A DNA stretch of 64,000 bases. Origin: Ceratothoa steindachneri. Lineage: Eukaryota; Arthropoda; Malacostraca; Isopoda; Cymothoidae. The translations under genes and the position numbers were made by a program. Under the pieces are notes generated by a model. It searched no databases. It saw nothing but the letters and a program-made list of their open reading frames with translations, and was not told where the DNA came from. Below are positions 35,034 through 47,530 of this stretch, piece by piece (position 1 is the stretch's first letter; the number at the start of each line of letters is the position of its first letter). The stretch is from positions 4,397,444 to 4,461,443 of the forward strand of contig OZ018326.1 in the NCBI GenBank assembly GCA_963969495.1, written 5' to 3'.

Positions 35034-35885
35034 ATGCTAATTTCTGTTTTAACTCAAGTTATAGTTTTGTTTCCACTATTATTCATTCTATTTACATATG
35101 ATATTTGGGTTGGAGTGAAAAACCAACTAGTTACTTATGCTGATGATACTACTTTGATAGCAGTCATACCTTCTCCTGTTCAAAGGCATTTGATCTCTGA
35201 ATCACTGAATAGAGAAGTAACAAATATAAATGATTGGTGCAATTTAAGGAAGAGGAAGCTGAATGCAAACAAAAGCCAAGGAAGGATTTTTAGTCGATCT
35301 AAAACTCTGTACCACAATCATCCTGATCTTATCATAAACAATGTTGTATTAAACAACCTTCGAACAACATGTGCACTTTATTTCTTCTTCTGGTGTCCCA
35401 AAGATTGGTTTGCTTAGGAAAATTATGGACATTTTGAAGACATTCCTGTTATGAGGAAGTGTTTCAACTCGTTCATACTTCCTTGTTTGGACTATTGTTC
35501 TTCTGTGAATTCACTGTGTATGCTGTTTAAGATATATCAAAATCCTAACCAACCTTTAAAGTGAACTTCCTGATCCTTTTTGTCCAGCTCGGTTAACTAG
35601 AAATGCCAATAGATAGCTTTCAACGTTGGGAGATTTAGCATCTCAGTCCTCTAGATGCTTCGTTTCAGCAACTAGCAGGTTATCAAATGTACTCCCTAGT
35701 CTTGTCATTAAATCTCATGAACTTTAAAAGTTTAAAACAAACTGATGCTTATTCCTTCCTGCTGATGCGTTAGGTTGTGTTTGCCTTGCTCCTGTCTCGA
35801 TCTCTTTTCCTCTAGTTTTTTGTTATGAAACTGTCTTCGCTGCTGGTGCCTTAGGGTTTATAGCATTTTGAACTACCAGTAAGAG
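35034..35885 (+). pseudogene. LINE (Jockey/CR1-like) reverse transcriptase, 5' truncated and internally deleted
   Basis: Frame 35034-35417 begins in the RT palm: 'PLLFILFTYDIWVG', then the catalytic 'YADDTTLIAVIPSPVQRHLI' (YADD at 35136-35147), 'INDWCNLRKRKLNANKSQ' and 'LIINNVVLN'. After frameshifts, 'MRKCFNSFILPCLDYCSS' (near 35450) joins 'SLCMLFKIYQNPNQPL' (near 35515), skipping the usual 'VW---A..L--LD' stretch, so about 100 bases are deleted. 'DPFCPARLTRNAN' and 'SSRCFVSATSRLSNVLPS' follow. I associate this family with crustacean genomes. RT would copy the LINE RNA at the target site. Confidence 0.88.
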
Positions 35886-36315
35886 TTTGTAATCCGTCAG
35901 ATAATAATAATGACCAATGAATCTGAAAAAAATTATAACACTCCTTTTTGGCGGAAAAAACTTTGCTTAAAAATGATCATTTCTTAGGTTGAGGCTGGTT
36001 GTATTCAGTTATTATAGTTCTCGTCTCTGAACCTAGAAAGGGGTATTTTTGTACGGGAATAAAATTGCACTTAATTCTTTATGTATCTAAGGTTTAGGCA
36101 ATTTTAGATTAAGGAATTCCTTGTTTGTAAGTTAATCAATGGTTACTAAAAATTATTCGATGTATGATGAATATACGAGATATTTACAAAATATTTCCTA
36201 TGGAGGGATATGGCTCCACCTTTTTGAATGTATGTTATAGATTCACTTATCACATGTATTATCGATTCCTATTTTATACTAACGAGTCTTTGTATTATTC
36301 ATTTCCAGGGTTAAG
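35886..36315. other. No recognised feature
   Basis: AT-rich spacer between the LINE relic and the transposase-like gene; it may contain the LINE 3' end ('AATAATAATGACC' near 35905). Confidence 0.4.
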
Positions 36316-39000
36316 ATGAGTAAAAGAAATAGAACATCAACAAGTGACATGGTCTTTTACTCACCACTTCAAGAACTTTCTTATTATTAGCTGCCAACAA
36401 AACAAAAGGTTGGAAGATAAATTCAGTATGTAAAAGACAATAAATAAAAGAGTAACAAGGATGTTATTCCTGAAGTATCCTGGGCCCTTAATGAGATTTG
36501 GAAAAAAGCCAGTATTCCAGTACAATCGTTCAACAAGGTTAAAGCCAAATTGCTCCAATTGGTGAAAGAAGCGTCTCTAGTATCTAAACAAGAAATGAAT
36601 GCCATTAAGATTGAGAATCTTATCTTTATCATTGGGTCAACCCTTTAATATAGCAGGCTGGCAGTGTGGTGACCTCTTGGATTGCAAGTGTGAAAAGAAT
36701 ATGAAAGTGCCACGTCAGGAGCATGAATTTCTAATTGACCAAAGAACTGAGCGTCACATGAAAATTGGAGGAGTGGATGTACAAACAAGTCAAATGATTA
36801 AAAATAGAAAATCAGAGAAGAATCAATTGAGGAAAGAAGAGAAGGAGAAGAATCACAAAAAGAGAAAAACTATAGTTTCAGATGAAGCCTTGAATGAAGA
36901 AACCTCATCATCTGACATTTCTGATGATGAATGTAAGAAAGTATTTGCGAGAAAGGAAATCAACATTACGAACAATTGCCATGGAAGCAGATAGGTATTC
37001 TGCGTCAAATATAGCTGCTGCTCTTAGCAGTGCAGCCCTATTCGACTACGGTATAATAAATTCAGAAAAACGCTGACATGTAATTGACGGTCACAAAGTC
37101 TGAAGAGCACGACAGATGGTAAGGATGAATTTCACTGAATCTGAATGTTTGGAAGATGATAAAATTACTGCTTTGTTTTTAGTCGCGAGCGAACCTACAT
37201 CTCACTATGTTGGTCATCGGTCGGGAGGTTCACTTTTTGTTTTTATTATAACATCATAACTATGCGGCTGATTCTAACAAAATTTGAAATTCCTTTTTTG
37301 TTTTCCATTCTCTTTCGAAAGTTATAAATGCCAAAGTGCTCCCGAGAATAGCCCTGGAATTATTTTGTTTGGCAATAACATCATAACTATTCGGTCGATT
37401 CTAGCGCAATTCGAAAGGCTCATGTTGTTTAACATTCTCTTTTGAATGATATAATTTCAAAGCTTCTCCCATGGTTAGCCAGGGAATTATTTTGTTTAAG
37501 GGAATAATATCTTAACTATTTGGCCGATTCTAAAGAAATTTGAAACCCTTATGTTGTTTTGCATTCTCTTTCAAATGTTATAACTGCCAAAGTCATCCCA
37601 TGGGAATTATTTTGTTCTGGCACTAATATCATAACTATTCTGCCCATTCTAACGGAATTTGAAAACCTTATGTGGTTTTACATTCTCTTTTGAATTATAT
37701 AACCGCCAAAGTACTCCCAAGATTAGCCCCCCAAATTATATTTTTTAGCAATAATATCATGACTATTCCGTCCATTCTAAAGAAATTTGAAACTCTTATA
37801 TTGTTTTACATTCTCTTTTGAATCATATAATTGCCAAAGTATTCCCAAATTTAACACGGGATTTATATTTTTTGGCAAAAATATAATTAATTTTCGGACT
37901 ATTCTAACAAAATTTGAAACATGTTATTTTGCATTTCCTTTCAAATGATAGAATTGTTATGGTCCTCGCATGCTTAGTTAGGAAACCTTGTTTCATAGGA
38001 GAAGAGACAACAGTAAATTAAAAGGGAAAATGAACGAATGGTATGTAGCACAAGAAATTTAAGATCGCTATCTGCTTGTAGGACACCTGTCGCTGTCTAT
38101 TTAGACAATCTAAGTATTGAGCGAGGAAGAGTTGTAGGTAGTGCAGACAGACTGATGAAATATCTTGTTGAAAATAATATTAAAGTTAGGATATAGGCAG
38201 TGGAAGCTGACTGCGAGGCAACTAACTGTACCTACAAGAATGGAGCCATAAGAGAGCTGGAATGTCAAATACATAGTCCTTTACAGTGGATCATTTGCAA
38301 CTTGCATCTAAATGAGCTTCCTTTGAGGCACATGTGCAGGAAATATATTGTTTCAACAGAAAGTGAAACTTAATGGAAAGGACCACTTGGTAAAGCCTCA
38401 ACCAACTGGGATACTCTAGCCGTATCACTGAATAGCTTTCCAGATTTAGATTTGAATGAGCCTAGTCAGAAACAAGTTCACCTGTACAGAATATCATTGT
38501 TTTTATAAGTGGTATAATTGACGACGATCTCCTACATATGAAACCAGGGCCAATATCTCAAGGACGATGGCTCACCAGTGCCAGCAGAATATTTCGGTTT
38601 TATGTGGAAAGATAAAAAGCTAATAATGACTTTTATTTCCTTCAGAGTTTGGCGTGTATCGTTATGATCCCCTCTAGTTTCACATCAAATTCTCTCATAA
38701 TTTCACAGAGAGAATTTGAGAACAGCAAATAAATTATTAAAGGAATCAAGAAAATCCGAGAAGTTACCGTGTATGATGAAAAAATACTTGATTTGGGGCC
38801 ATCAACGCTGCTAAGAAGCTAACAGATCTACTTCCACCCATAGATGAGTGCAGGTTTGATCTACCACTTCTAGAGGAGTCTCTTTCTCTTAACATTCCCT
38901 AACATTCTCATGGTGTAGAGTCATCTGTGCAAATGGTTAGGCAAGCTGCTAGCGTAGTGTATGGAAAAGAAGCAGTAGGTGGCTACATTAGGCCGTAATA
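36316..39000 (+). pseudogene. Transposase-like gene (second multicopy family), split by a satellite array
   Basis: The start is ATG at 36316 (MSKRNRTSTSDMV). The frame runs with three stops through 'VSWALNEIWKKASIPVQSF'. After a frameshift, 36640-36960 reads 'DLLDCKCEKNMKVPRQEHEF' and 'DQRTERHMKIGGVD', a Cys-containing block typical of the family. 'SNIAAALSSAALFDYGIINS' and 'ESECLEDDKITALF' take it to about 37180. The array 37249-37990 follows. The protein resumes with 'SADRLMKYLVENNIKV' (38140), 'NGAIRELECQIHSPLQWIIC' and 'NLHLNELPLRHMC', and ends with 'MVRQAASVVYGKEAVGGYIR' near 38990. I know such proteins as repeated uncharacterised genes in arthropods; transposase function is inferred. 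Confidence 0.65.
37249..37990 (-). repeat. Satellite array, unit about 127 bp, locus 1
   Basis: About six units start near 37249, 37376, 37505, 37624, 37752 and 37879 (periods 119-129). Each has TAA(C/T)ATCATAACTATT, GATTCTA, GAAATTTGAAA, CTTATGTTGTTTT, CATTCTCTTT and CTCCCATGGTTAGCC. The strand is given as minus because the locus at 46890 runs in the opposite sense. It lies between the two halves of the transposase-like gene. Confidence 0.92.
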
Positions 39001-39365
39001 AAAGTTGAACTCCTCACTTATGTGTCATTATCATTCACTTTTAACTGATCTCAAATGTATTTCTATAAAAATTAATTTTTCATAAATAATACTAATTTTG
39101 TTTATTAAGCAGATTTTTATTGTAAATTTAAACTAATCAAAGTTTGGTTTTAAGAGGATAAATGGTTATTGCATTGATGGTTTCCCATGGTTCAAATCAC
39201 TTACAAATGCAGTTGAATGGCTAAATAACGAAATATGGCTTCTAGCACTAGAAGGCACCACCCAACGCCAAATCCAACAGTAGATTTTAAATCTCCAGAG
39301 TGAATAAGCATATGTTCTATGTACATATGGGTCATTTCCTGTCTATAAATAGGTACACTTGAACT
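39001..39365. other. No recognised feature
   Basis: AT-rich spacer between the transposase-like relic and the Tc1 relic. Confidence 0.4.
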
Positions 39366-40017
39366 TTAGTCCTTTTGAAAAAAAAGCGACGCCTTCACCT
39401 GGCACTTCATGGAAGGTGAAAACGAGGATTCATCAATAAATACAACTATTTTCCAATCATCAACGTCTAATTGATGTTCTATATTTACCTTACGCACTTC
39501 AGGATTCAGGAATGGTTTCTTGGCAGCATGCCGAGATGAGAACCATAGCTCCTTTAGCAGCCGATGTCGAATTGTGCGCTCAGAGACATCTTTAAGCAAA
39601 TTATGACTTAATTTCTTTTGCTGTCATTGGCGGTTTCATTAACACAGTAGGTTTTATTAATTAAAGAGCACGGAAATTCTTCTTTCTGTGTCTTCTACTA
39701 CCAAAATTTTGGACTGGAGTACAAGAAACATCCTCATATATATGGCGGGAAACTCATAAATTCAGGGTATTTTGAGATAAACCTAAATGTTTCGCAATTT
39801 GTGAACACTCAGTATGAGCTGAAATTTGACGACACATCTACTCACAACCGCTGCTAGCAGCCAACTAACGCAACACAGCACCAGCAAGCAGCCTGACTGC
39901 TGTGCAAAACAAAGTTTACTCTAGGTTTATATCTACATAAGAACATATTTTACAGCTTCCTGCAATATGTAAAAAATAATGGTATGGATGGTGATCGCAA
40001 TTTTTTAGCTGGTACTG
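39366..40017 (-). pseudogene. Tc1-like transposase relic with one terminal end
   Basis: Minus strand. The terminus CAGTACCAGCTAAAAAATTG ends at 40017 next to TA. A helix-turn-helix 'QIAKHLGLSQNTLNL' followed by a stop is near 39800. Frame 39599-39366 has 'DVSERTIRHRLLKELWFSSR', 'HAAKKPFLNPEVRK' and 'FIDESSF' (first catalytic Asp), then degenerates into Lys/Phe-rich sequence. The C-terminal half and the other end are missing. It is a different family from the Tc1 at 30313, judged by the terminus. Confidence 0.75.
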
Positions 40018-40439
40018 TAAATATAAGATGGTAAAAAATTAGCAATCAGATTAAAAAAGAATTAAGCAAAAACGCAATCGTTGCTGGAAATCCCCCTAAT
40101 TTAAATGGAGAGAAATTGCAAATTTTGTTTAACACATTATTAAATTTTGGATCTCGCACCGACCAAATAAGCAATGTAACAGATCACATAGATTTAAATA
40201 TGTCTTAGTTCTTTTAATCTCTTCACCCTTATATTCTTCTCTAATTACAAGTGACGTTCTACAGCTTATTTCTCTTCGAGAGTTTGTAACCTAACTAGGA
40301 TATCTCAGGAATTTATTATATTAAATAGGATTTCGTCTTCTGATTTTGAAATATAATTTTAATTCTCTTTCTTTAATTAATACTATCGTGTTCCCGCACA
40401 TCTGCCTTTACTCATTCACCTGGCCACCAGGGTCATACA
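40018..40439. other. No recognised feature
   Basis: AT-rich, no motif seen. Confidence 0.4.
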
Positions 40440-41803
40440 CACGTATCCTATTGAAAGCCTCTTGTCGATCCCTAGGAGACAGCACTCGCTCTGCGCAGTG
40501 CAAAAGGCATTATTCGCCCGTACATGCGAGCCGGGCTCCTACCTCAGTCGGCTACAGCTCTCACTGCATCCCCAGCTGATCTTGATGGTGATTATGGCAA
40601 CGACAGACGCCAGTCATCCAATAAGCCGTTTGAAATTATGGCTAGGTAACTCCTTCAAAAGCTCGGTATAGCTCTCGGGCTGGTGGCTTCCGTGGTTCTG
40701 CTCAGGACGCCACCCTGAATATTACAACATTTAACTTTTTATCGCCACGCATCTACGCTCAAATCTACTACAGAGCCAGGAGTATAACGTTCGACCTTTT
40801 GTGAGCAGAATCCGTGTCATGCTGGAATCGTGCCAGTGCATACGGATGATTCCTATTCGCAGGAGGGGTTGGTTTCCCAGCCGTATACCCTCGATTTTAA
40901 GTCACCAGGGCTCTGTCAGGTGCAGTGTCTGTCTTCACGGTCAAACCGGTTAGTAGACATGATTGTGATCTATAGCGACTCATAAAGCGCAATAACTGCT
41001 CTAGGGCCATTAGAATCTGCGCATTACCTAGTTTGGGATATCCGTGAAATGAGCGCGCCGATGAGGGCGCCAAAGAAAGCCGGAAGCAGTGGATGACCAG
41101 ACCAATTACATGCAGGAATACGAGCAGCTCTACGAACTGCTTGGCAAAGAAGATTGGAGACGGCCGAGGGGAACATAAAGTTGTGTGCCATTGCGCTGCG
41201 ACTGTTCCCATAGACATACTGCCCAACACCGCTAAAGCTTCTGGTTGCTTTCTGTCGTCTCTGAATTGAAAACACTTGCTAGATGCATCACCATTTAATA
41301 GAGTGTTCACCTGCACTTTATTTTTGCGAACGACTTTCATTCACAGTGTTTGGCACATTCTTGTTGAATGTCCTAGTCTGTACGATCTTTGCGCACGTTA
41401 ATTGTCTCGGTAACGGGACAAGCAGGGTGGCTACCGCTTATCATTTCCCTTGGACTGGTTTGTGCAAGGAGACTTACGGATCATATTACATATTGGAGGA
41501 GGTTGGCCTCCTCAATTTTATTTGATTCTTTGTTGTAGGTCGCATGCTCCTGCGCCGGGTGGAGGTGGGCCTACCAAGGACACCGGAGCGCGTTTCCTTC
41601 TTGTGGCCTTTTTGCTTCTCTTATTTTAGGTTTCCATTTGTTGTTGTTTTCCTATTTTAGCTTGTGTCTTAGCCTTTCATCTTTTTTATCTTTACTAATT
41701 TGATCTATATCTTGTTATTTTTTTTTTTAAATTAGACTATTATTAGTCTGTAGTGGCGTCTTTTGCCCTAGTAGGCAGTCGCCAATTGGGCTCTTAACGT
41801 AAC
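40440..41803 (+). pseudogene. LINE 3' part: RNase H, ORF2 C-terminus, 3'UTR
   Basis: Plus strand, broken in several frames. 40440-40700 resembles the region after the RT ('PIESLLSIPRRQHS'). RNase H follows: 'AYTDDSYSQEGL'-like first site near 40840, then 'VIYSDS*SAITAL' at about 40962 with an in-frame stop, then 'NERADEGAKES' near 41050 with the last Asp. Next come 'IRAALRTAWQRRLETAEGN' (41125) and 'VWHILVECPSLYDLCAR' (about 41350), with a C-terminal 'YYILEEVGLLNFI' stop at 41525. The 3'UTR ends near 41803 with 'GGCAGTCGCCAATTGGGCTC'. It is the same family as 21696-22520, in opposite orientation. Confidence 0.75.
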
Positions 41804-44734
41804 CAAAAAATAACCTGCCTTTACCAACGGAATCTAAAATGAGCTCATTCGATTCGGTTTAAACTATTACATAGGGAGGTTTTTCTAATTTAAATTAAAT
41901 TTAAGCTAATTATTTAATTAGCAATCAAGGGCTAAGATCGAAAGAGATCTGTTCTTTTATCTGATATGAATTTATAAATCAATGTTCCCCGAGATATTTC
42001 GTATTAAAACATTAAAATAAACTTAAATATTTTTGCTTTTTCAACAAAAATATAATTAAATTTTAATTTTGTCTAACTCTTTCGTTCTCTCTTAAGAAGG
42101 CATATTTTGCCTAACCTGTTGAATTCCTTTACAAAACCGCTTAGTAAGGAAGAATTTTTAGAACACGTCAAGTTTGTTAAATTCCTTTGGTTAGGCACAT
42201 AGGCCTTTTAAATTATTTTTTAATCAATCTTTTAAACCCATCCAGTGGTCTCTTTTTGAGCTGATAACCCCATAGATCTCAATGAAGCTGTATCGGTCAA
42301 ATGGTTATTGAATTCTCCTCTCACATTTATGCAGAATTTTGTGTTTTGGGGCCATACTCCGTGTTATTTTTCAACGATTCCTTTCATTTATCTTCAGTTT
42401 GCGCTTACTGTTGTTCTTTGCAGATGATGTCTTGACAGTTTTGTATATGCGGTCATAATCGAAGGCATTATTGTTAATAACACATTAAATAGTTCAGCTC
42501 AAATACAAATTACAAGGATTAAAAAGACGTCACCTTCCCCCCAAAAGAACATCATTCATTCATATGTAGGGAGTGTTGCTAACTTATAAACGTAAACAAA
42601 ATATAAAATGGTGTGCACATTATTTTGTACAAAACCTCTAAATCTCAATTATATATAAATGTTGAGTTACTTTAACTTACTTGTCCTATTCTCTTTAGAC
42701 TGAATCAAATTCTCTTAATGGTAAGCTTTAGTAGACGATGGTGACTGTAATATTAATGTGATTATTTAACGTCATTAAGTGCTAGATTAACAGCTGGTTC
42801 CGGGCTAATTTTGGCAAAGACCTTTCCAACAAGCTTTCTCTAATCATGATACTGAACACCAGTGTGTCGTTTTGATCTCCTAATTGGCAAAACTTCATCT
42901 TGATATAAAATAGAGGCATTACTTTGGATACATGGTTTCTTGTGGAGATTTAAACCACTCCTCAACCAAACTTTGTTCTTGTAATGATTTCCTTTTAAGT
43001 TATCATATATTATCCATACAGGGTATTTAATCTGATCGCCTACATCCTTCCTCTATCTTTAGTAAAATTATTTGTAATTATTTGAAAAGTTCATTTTTAC
43101 TCCTGTTTAGACACTCGCTGGGATAAATCATTTATCAAGGAAGATTGAAGCTAATGATCTTTGTTATCATTAAAGCGAAGGTGACTCAAACATCTCTCAT
43201 TACCTTATTTACATTTCTGAACACGCATTATGCTCTCCTATAATCATTTTTAGTCAGTTGAATTTCTAATGACTTAATTCTCCAATTTGAATAACTGAAT
43301 GTAGACTAAATTACGATGTTCCTTGATTTAAAGTTGCTTGTTTGGAAGTTGGGCTTACAGAATCAAAGACGTTTCAAAAGAAACAAGAGGCATGTAAAGA
43401 GGTATTTATGTTCATTTGTTGCTTATAATAATTTCAATTGCTTCCAGTTCTTACGTGACTCTTTCTTCGTTGTTATGGCAAATCTCGATTTATGAATTGG
43501 AGTAGTCTAAGACTCTAACTAGCACCACTCCGAGTTAGCCATATTTGATTCACCTAACCTCAACAGTTTTTGATCATAACCCAATCAATCCGCCGCTCAC
43601 AGGAGTTTAACTACTCTCTTGCTAAGCCTTAGCCTGCGTCGAGTTAGCCGCAAGGTTCAGATATATAGCTCACGCTTAAGGGGTATCTATGGAGAGTTCA
43701 AGCTCCCCTAACTGACTTGCTCTAAAGAGGGTGGATAATATGATAAAAAAGATCGTCCTTGTACATGTATCAATTCTAAGACCTGCCAATAGATATTCTT
43801 TTCTTCTAGGACTTTTTCAATTAGGCGAATCTTACTACAGTGAATAAGAAGATCTGGTTGCAATGCTTTGCCAAAATCTGAACTTGTAAAAATTTTGAAA
43901 TTTGCCAACTCTCTTTGCTGTTCATGCAATAAAGAAGTATCAAAATTAGTTTAAAGAATAAGTTGAGTGAATAGAGTTTGAAAGAGAAAGTGAGGAAAGG
44001 GAATAGGGTGAGACGGTTGATGTTGTTGGGTGACCAGCCGTCTTCTGCGTTCTTCTTGTTCCATCTTAACCTTAAGTCTTCAGTCTCAGTTATTTTGAGG
44101 CTCTCGCACCTCTTTTGCTCTTCATTTGTTATTCGTTTTCTTTTACCATTCTATTGCAGTAGTTTTTTACTTGATGATCTATTCAATTGCATAGCACTCT
44201 CAGTTGTACGAATCGATTGAAGCCAGTTCTCCTCTCGCTTCACGTTTCCCGCTCTGGTGTTGCCTCTGTTGTTGAATCTATGGACTTGCTATATTTCCAT
44301 AGCTCTTTTGTCTTCTTGGCTTGGGATCTTGTTCAATTGTTCCCACAGTTTACATGCCTTGTTGTACAGGGATACATTTGTGGATAGAAAATCCATTTCT
44401 TGATGTAGGGCCATAAGCCTATTATACACTCACTTCCTCGTGTTCGTGATGATCTATCATGCAGAGTTCCTAACTCTTTTGAGCTTTATTGCATGAGACT
44501 TGTTAAGTATATTTAGGTAGATTGCCAACGAAGGTAGAGTGACCTTGCAGAGAGCGTTGGAAATCTTCATATTATTTTCTTTTTGCAGGCCTTTGAGCTC
44601 GAATAAATTGGTGAGTTTCTGATTTGCTATATTGTTTCCCTCCTTTAGAGATTGGCGTACCCGTGCCGGGTGATCTTAAGGCCGAGGACGCTCCAATCGT
44701 TTTTAATACACTACCTATTTCTTTCTACTTGGAT
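41804..44734. other. AT-rich DNA, nothing recognised
   Basis: Only short frames (up to 82 codons) without motifs. No terminal repeats or RNA genes were seen. Confidence 0.5.
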
Positions 44735-45449
44735 TATGGAGGACTTGCATCTTCCTATAGGTATGATAGAAAACTCATACGTGTTTGTGCTGATCTTCGA
44801 ATTGCGCTCATATTTGTTTATATTCTCGATCTCTGCTTATGTAACCTTGTAGTGATCGGTTCATGTAATTGATAGAAGAGTGGCACCAATTGGCACGATT
44901 CAATAGGCCTAGCAAGTCACTGCACAAAATGGACGCGTGGTGGTCTCATTAAATCCTAACGCGCTGGAAATACAAAAAGGGCGAACGCGAGAAAAGGGAT
45001 AAAATGTCAAGATACCTAAGTCAGCAAGAAGAAACGAATAAACACACAATTTACGTCTCAGGATAAAATTATCAGGAGACGGAAGTCTACTGAACACCGA
45101 AGTAAACACAAAGTCCAACCAAAGGAAATTATAACACAGTTCTGTACATTAGGGACCTAGGTTAGCTAAATTTGCTGGAGCATGTAAGCAAATTTCATAC
45201 ACAGCCATCCAAAACTCAGCCCTAACGGGGTGGAACTAATGAGCATCGACGACAGATTTGTCCCGAAGTCAAATCCAGAACACGCCTTACTGGAAATGAA
45301 ACTGTATATATAGGCGAGCAATGAGAGGAATAAAGAGTTAAGAATTATGCATTATAATTGCCATTTGGTATTGTCATATACGTATTAGCGTTTACGGAAC
45401 CCTTTTAAATTCACAAAGTCTTGTCGCTCAGGAATTTAATACTTCGCGT

Positions 45450-45513
<64 letters not shown>

Positions 45514-46580
45514 TATATGTAGACTGCTAGTCACCCGGAAAGTAACTTTCGTGACCTACCGCTTACCCTTCAAACTGGTGCCGCTTACCGCCTTCTAACT
45601 GGTAAACCCTCGTTTTCGACCAGAAAGTGAAGCTATAGAAGAAATGGACGCATCAACCAATTGTCAGACAAGATAGTGGGGAAGTGGACTTCTTAAACGC
45701 TTAAACGAAAGAGCAGTCATTGGTTGGTTCTAAAGTCTGGAGGCCCAATTTCACATCTTCGAAAGTTGAAAAGAGAAGGCTAAACCTTTCCACGTATTGG
45801 CCTCATTTCCTTTGGAGACGTCTAGCGGCCTCAGGCGGCTCTTACAGTGGCCTGGCGCCAAGTAGGACGAAGGGATACGAGAGTCGCCAACAAGAATAAC
45901 GTCCCCTAAACCCAGAAAGAAGAGGTCCTGGCTATCTCAATCACTTTGGCCTACGTTTTCCAAGGAGCTGTTGTGAGGATAATGGAAGGACGAATTTCTA
46001 CAGGCCGGACTACTACAATCAACACTTGAACGAGATGATGCCAGACAAACGGGTAGAGTTTTTAAACTTATTAATAACAAGCGTAGAAAGTGCTGTGTTC
46101 CACGATGATCAATTTAACTGCCCAAATTTAGTATTCTTTCTATATGTCTGGTGGTGTGAGAAGGATAGATGTCCTATTAATTCAATAATGTACAAAGTTG
46201 GTTATTTGTATATATACCGTTAATTCCTGTTGGTTTACTAAATCCATATATACATTAATTTAAAGGCTAACTCAGTATGCCTAAGTTCAGTAGAGCTAAA
46301 AGTCACGTGTTCTGGTACACTCGCGCAAGCCTTATAGGGTCCATTGCAAGGCGAAATAGATTCAGTATGAAGCCTCACAGATGAGTGCCATCTGAATTTT
46401 GTTTAGGATTGTAATTAAGACATGTATACGAATAATCTAGAATGAAAGCTATAGCGGTTTTCTTGAAAAAGAATAACTCCTTGCGTGAATACTATATATG
46501 TACACAATATACTTGTACTCATATAAATAGAAATGTTAAATAGTAATGTTATATATCTCTGGAGAGTAATATTATTTAGT
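44735..46580 (+). repeat. Large inverted repeat, left arm
   Basis: About 1.85 kb matching the reverse complement of 51880-53685, with roughly nine bases in ten the same where I compared them. It includes two short frames conserved in both arms: 44909-45118 (minus) and 46026-46223 (plus, 'FLNLLITSVESAVFHDDQF'). The left arm carries a (TA)n expansion at 45454-45508 that the right arm lacks. No protein family is recognised. Confidence 0.92.
45454..45508. repeat. (TA)n microsatellite in left arm
   Basis: About 55 bases. The corresponding place in the right arm (near 52965) has only a few TA units, so the array expanded after the arms separated or was lost from one. Confidence 0.97.
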
Positions 46581-46889
46581 TTTCATTAATGTAAGTTATA
46601 ATAAATAGGCTTCCGTTTTAACTTGCAAGACTTTGACTATTTCACTTACTTTACGAATACAGTAGGATATGTCAAATGTTTTACTCCGTAAAACATCAAA
46701 TAAAGCATTTGTCAATTGAAAATACCGCCAGATACACTTACCAGGAGTTGAATTCAAAGTAATGTAGGATGGAATGCATTGCTTGAGTGTAGGAGTGGCT
46801 TTAAGTGTTATTTATTGCTGTTGTCAATGAGGACTCCGAATAAATCAACAAAATACTCAGGGTACTCGGGAGCTGTTTGGAAATCGAAT

Positions 46890-47530
46890 TTTTATTCAAT
46901 AATTCTCGGACTAACCCTGGGAGGATCTTTGCAATTATATATTTGAAAGATAATGTAAAACAAGACATTAGGTTGGAAATTTCGATAGAATCGGTCGAAT
47001 AGTTAAGAAGTTAGTGCCAAAACATTTCCTGGCTAACCATGGGAAGACGTTGGCAAGTATATCATTCGAAAGAGAATGTAAAAGAAACATAAGGGTTTAA
47101 AATTTTGTTAGAATTGACAGAAAATTATAAGGATATTGCCAAAATCAAATTTTTCCTGGGCTAACCTTCGGAAGATATGGTGAATTATTTCAATCAAAAG
47201 AGAGCGTAAAACAACCTAGGGCTTTCAAATTTCGTTAGAATCGGCCAAATAGTTATAATATTATTGTCAAATAATTCTTTCACTAACCTTGGGTGGTACT
47301 TCGGCATTTAATTTATTAGAAAGAGAATGTAAAACAACATAAGGGTTTCAAATATCGTTAGAATCAGCTGAAGGGTTATGATGTTATTACGAAAACAAAA
47401 TAAGTCCAAGACTAACTTTGTGGGGACCTTAGCAATTATATAATTTGAAAGAAAATGTAAAACAACATAACGGTTTCGAATTTCGGGAGAATAGGCAGAA
47501 GAGTTACAATTTTATTACCAAAAGAAAACA
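46890..47530 (+). repeat. Satellite array, locus 2
   Basis: About five units of 122-128 bp, reverse complement of the array at 37249-37990. Anchors are AGAGAATGTAAAAC, CATAAGGGTTT, TTAGAATCGGC, GTTATAATATTATTG and CTGGCTAACC. The array ends with 'CGGACC(T)CTACCTACCGACC', which has a counterpart at locus 1. Confidence 0.92.

Noticed and set aside
37249..37990. Regular repeats considered as a CRISPR array
   Set aside because: The units are contiguous without unique spacers, and the context is eukaryotic.
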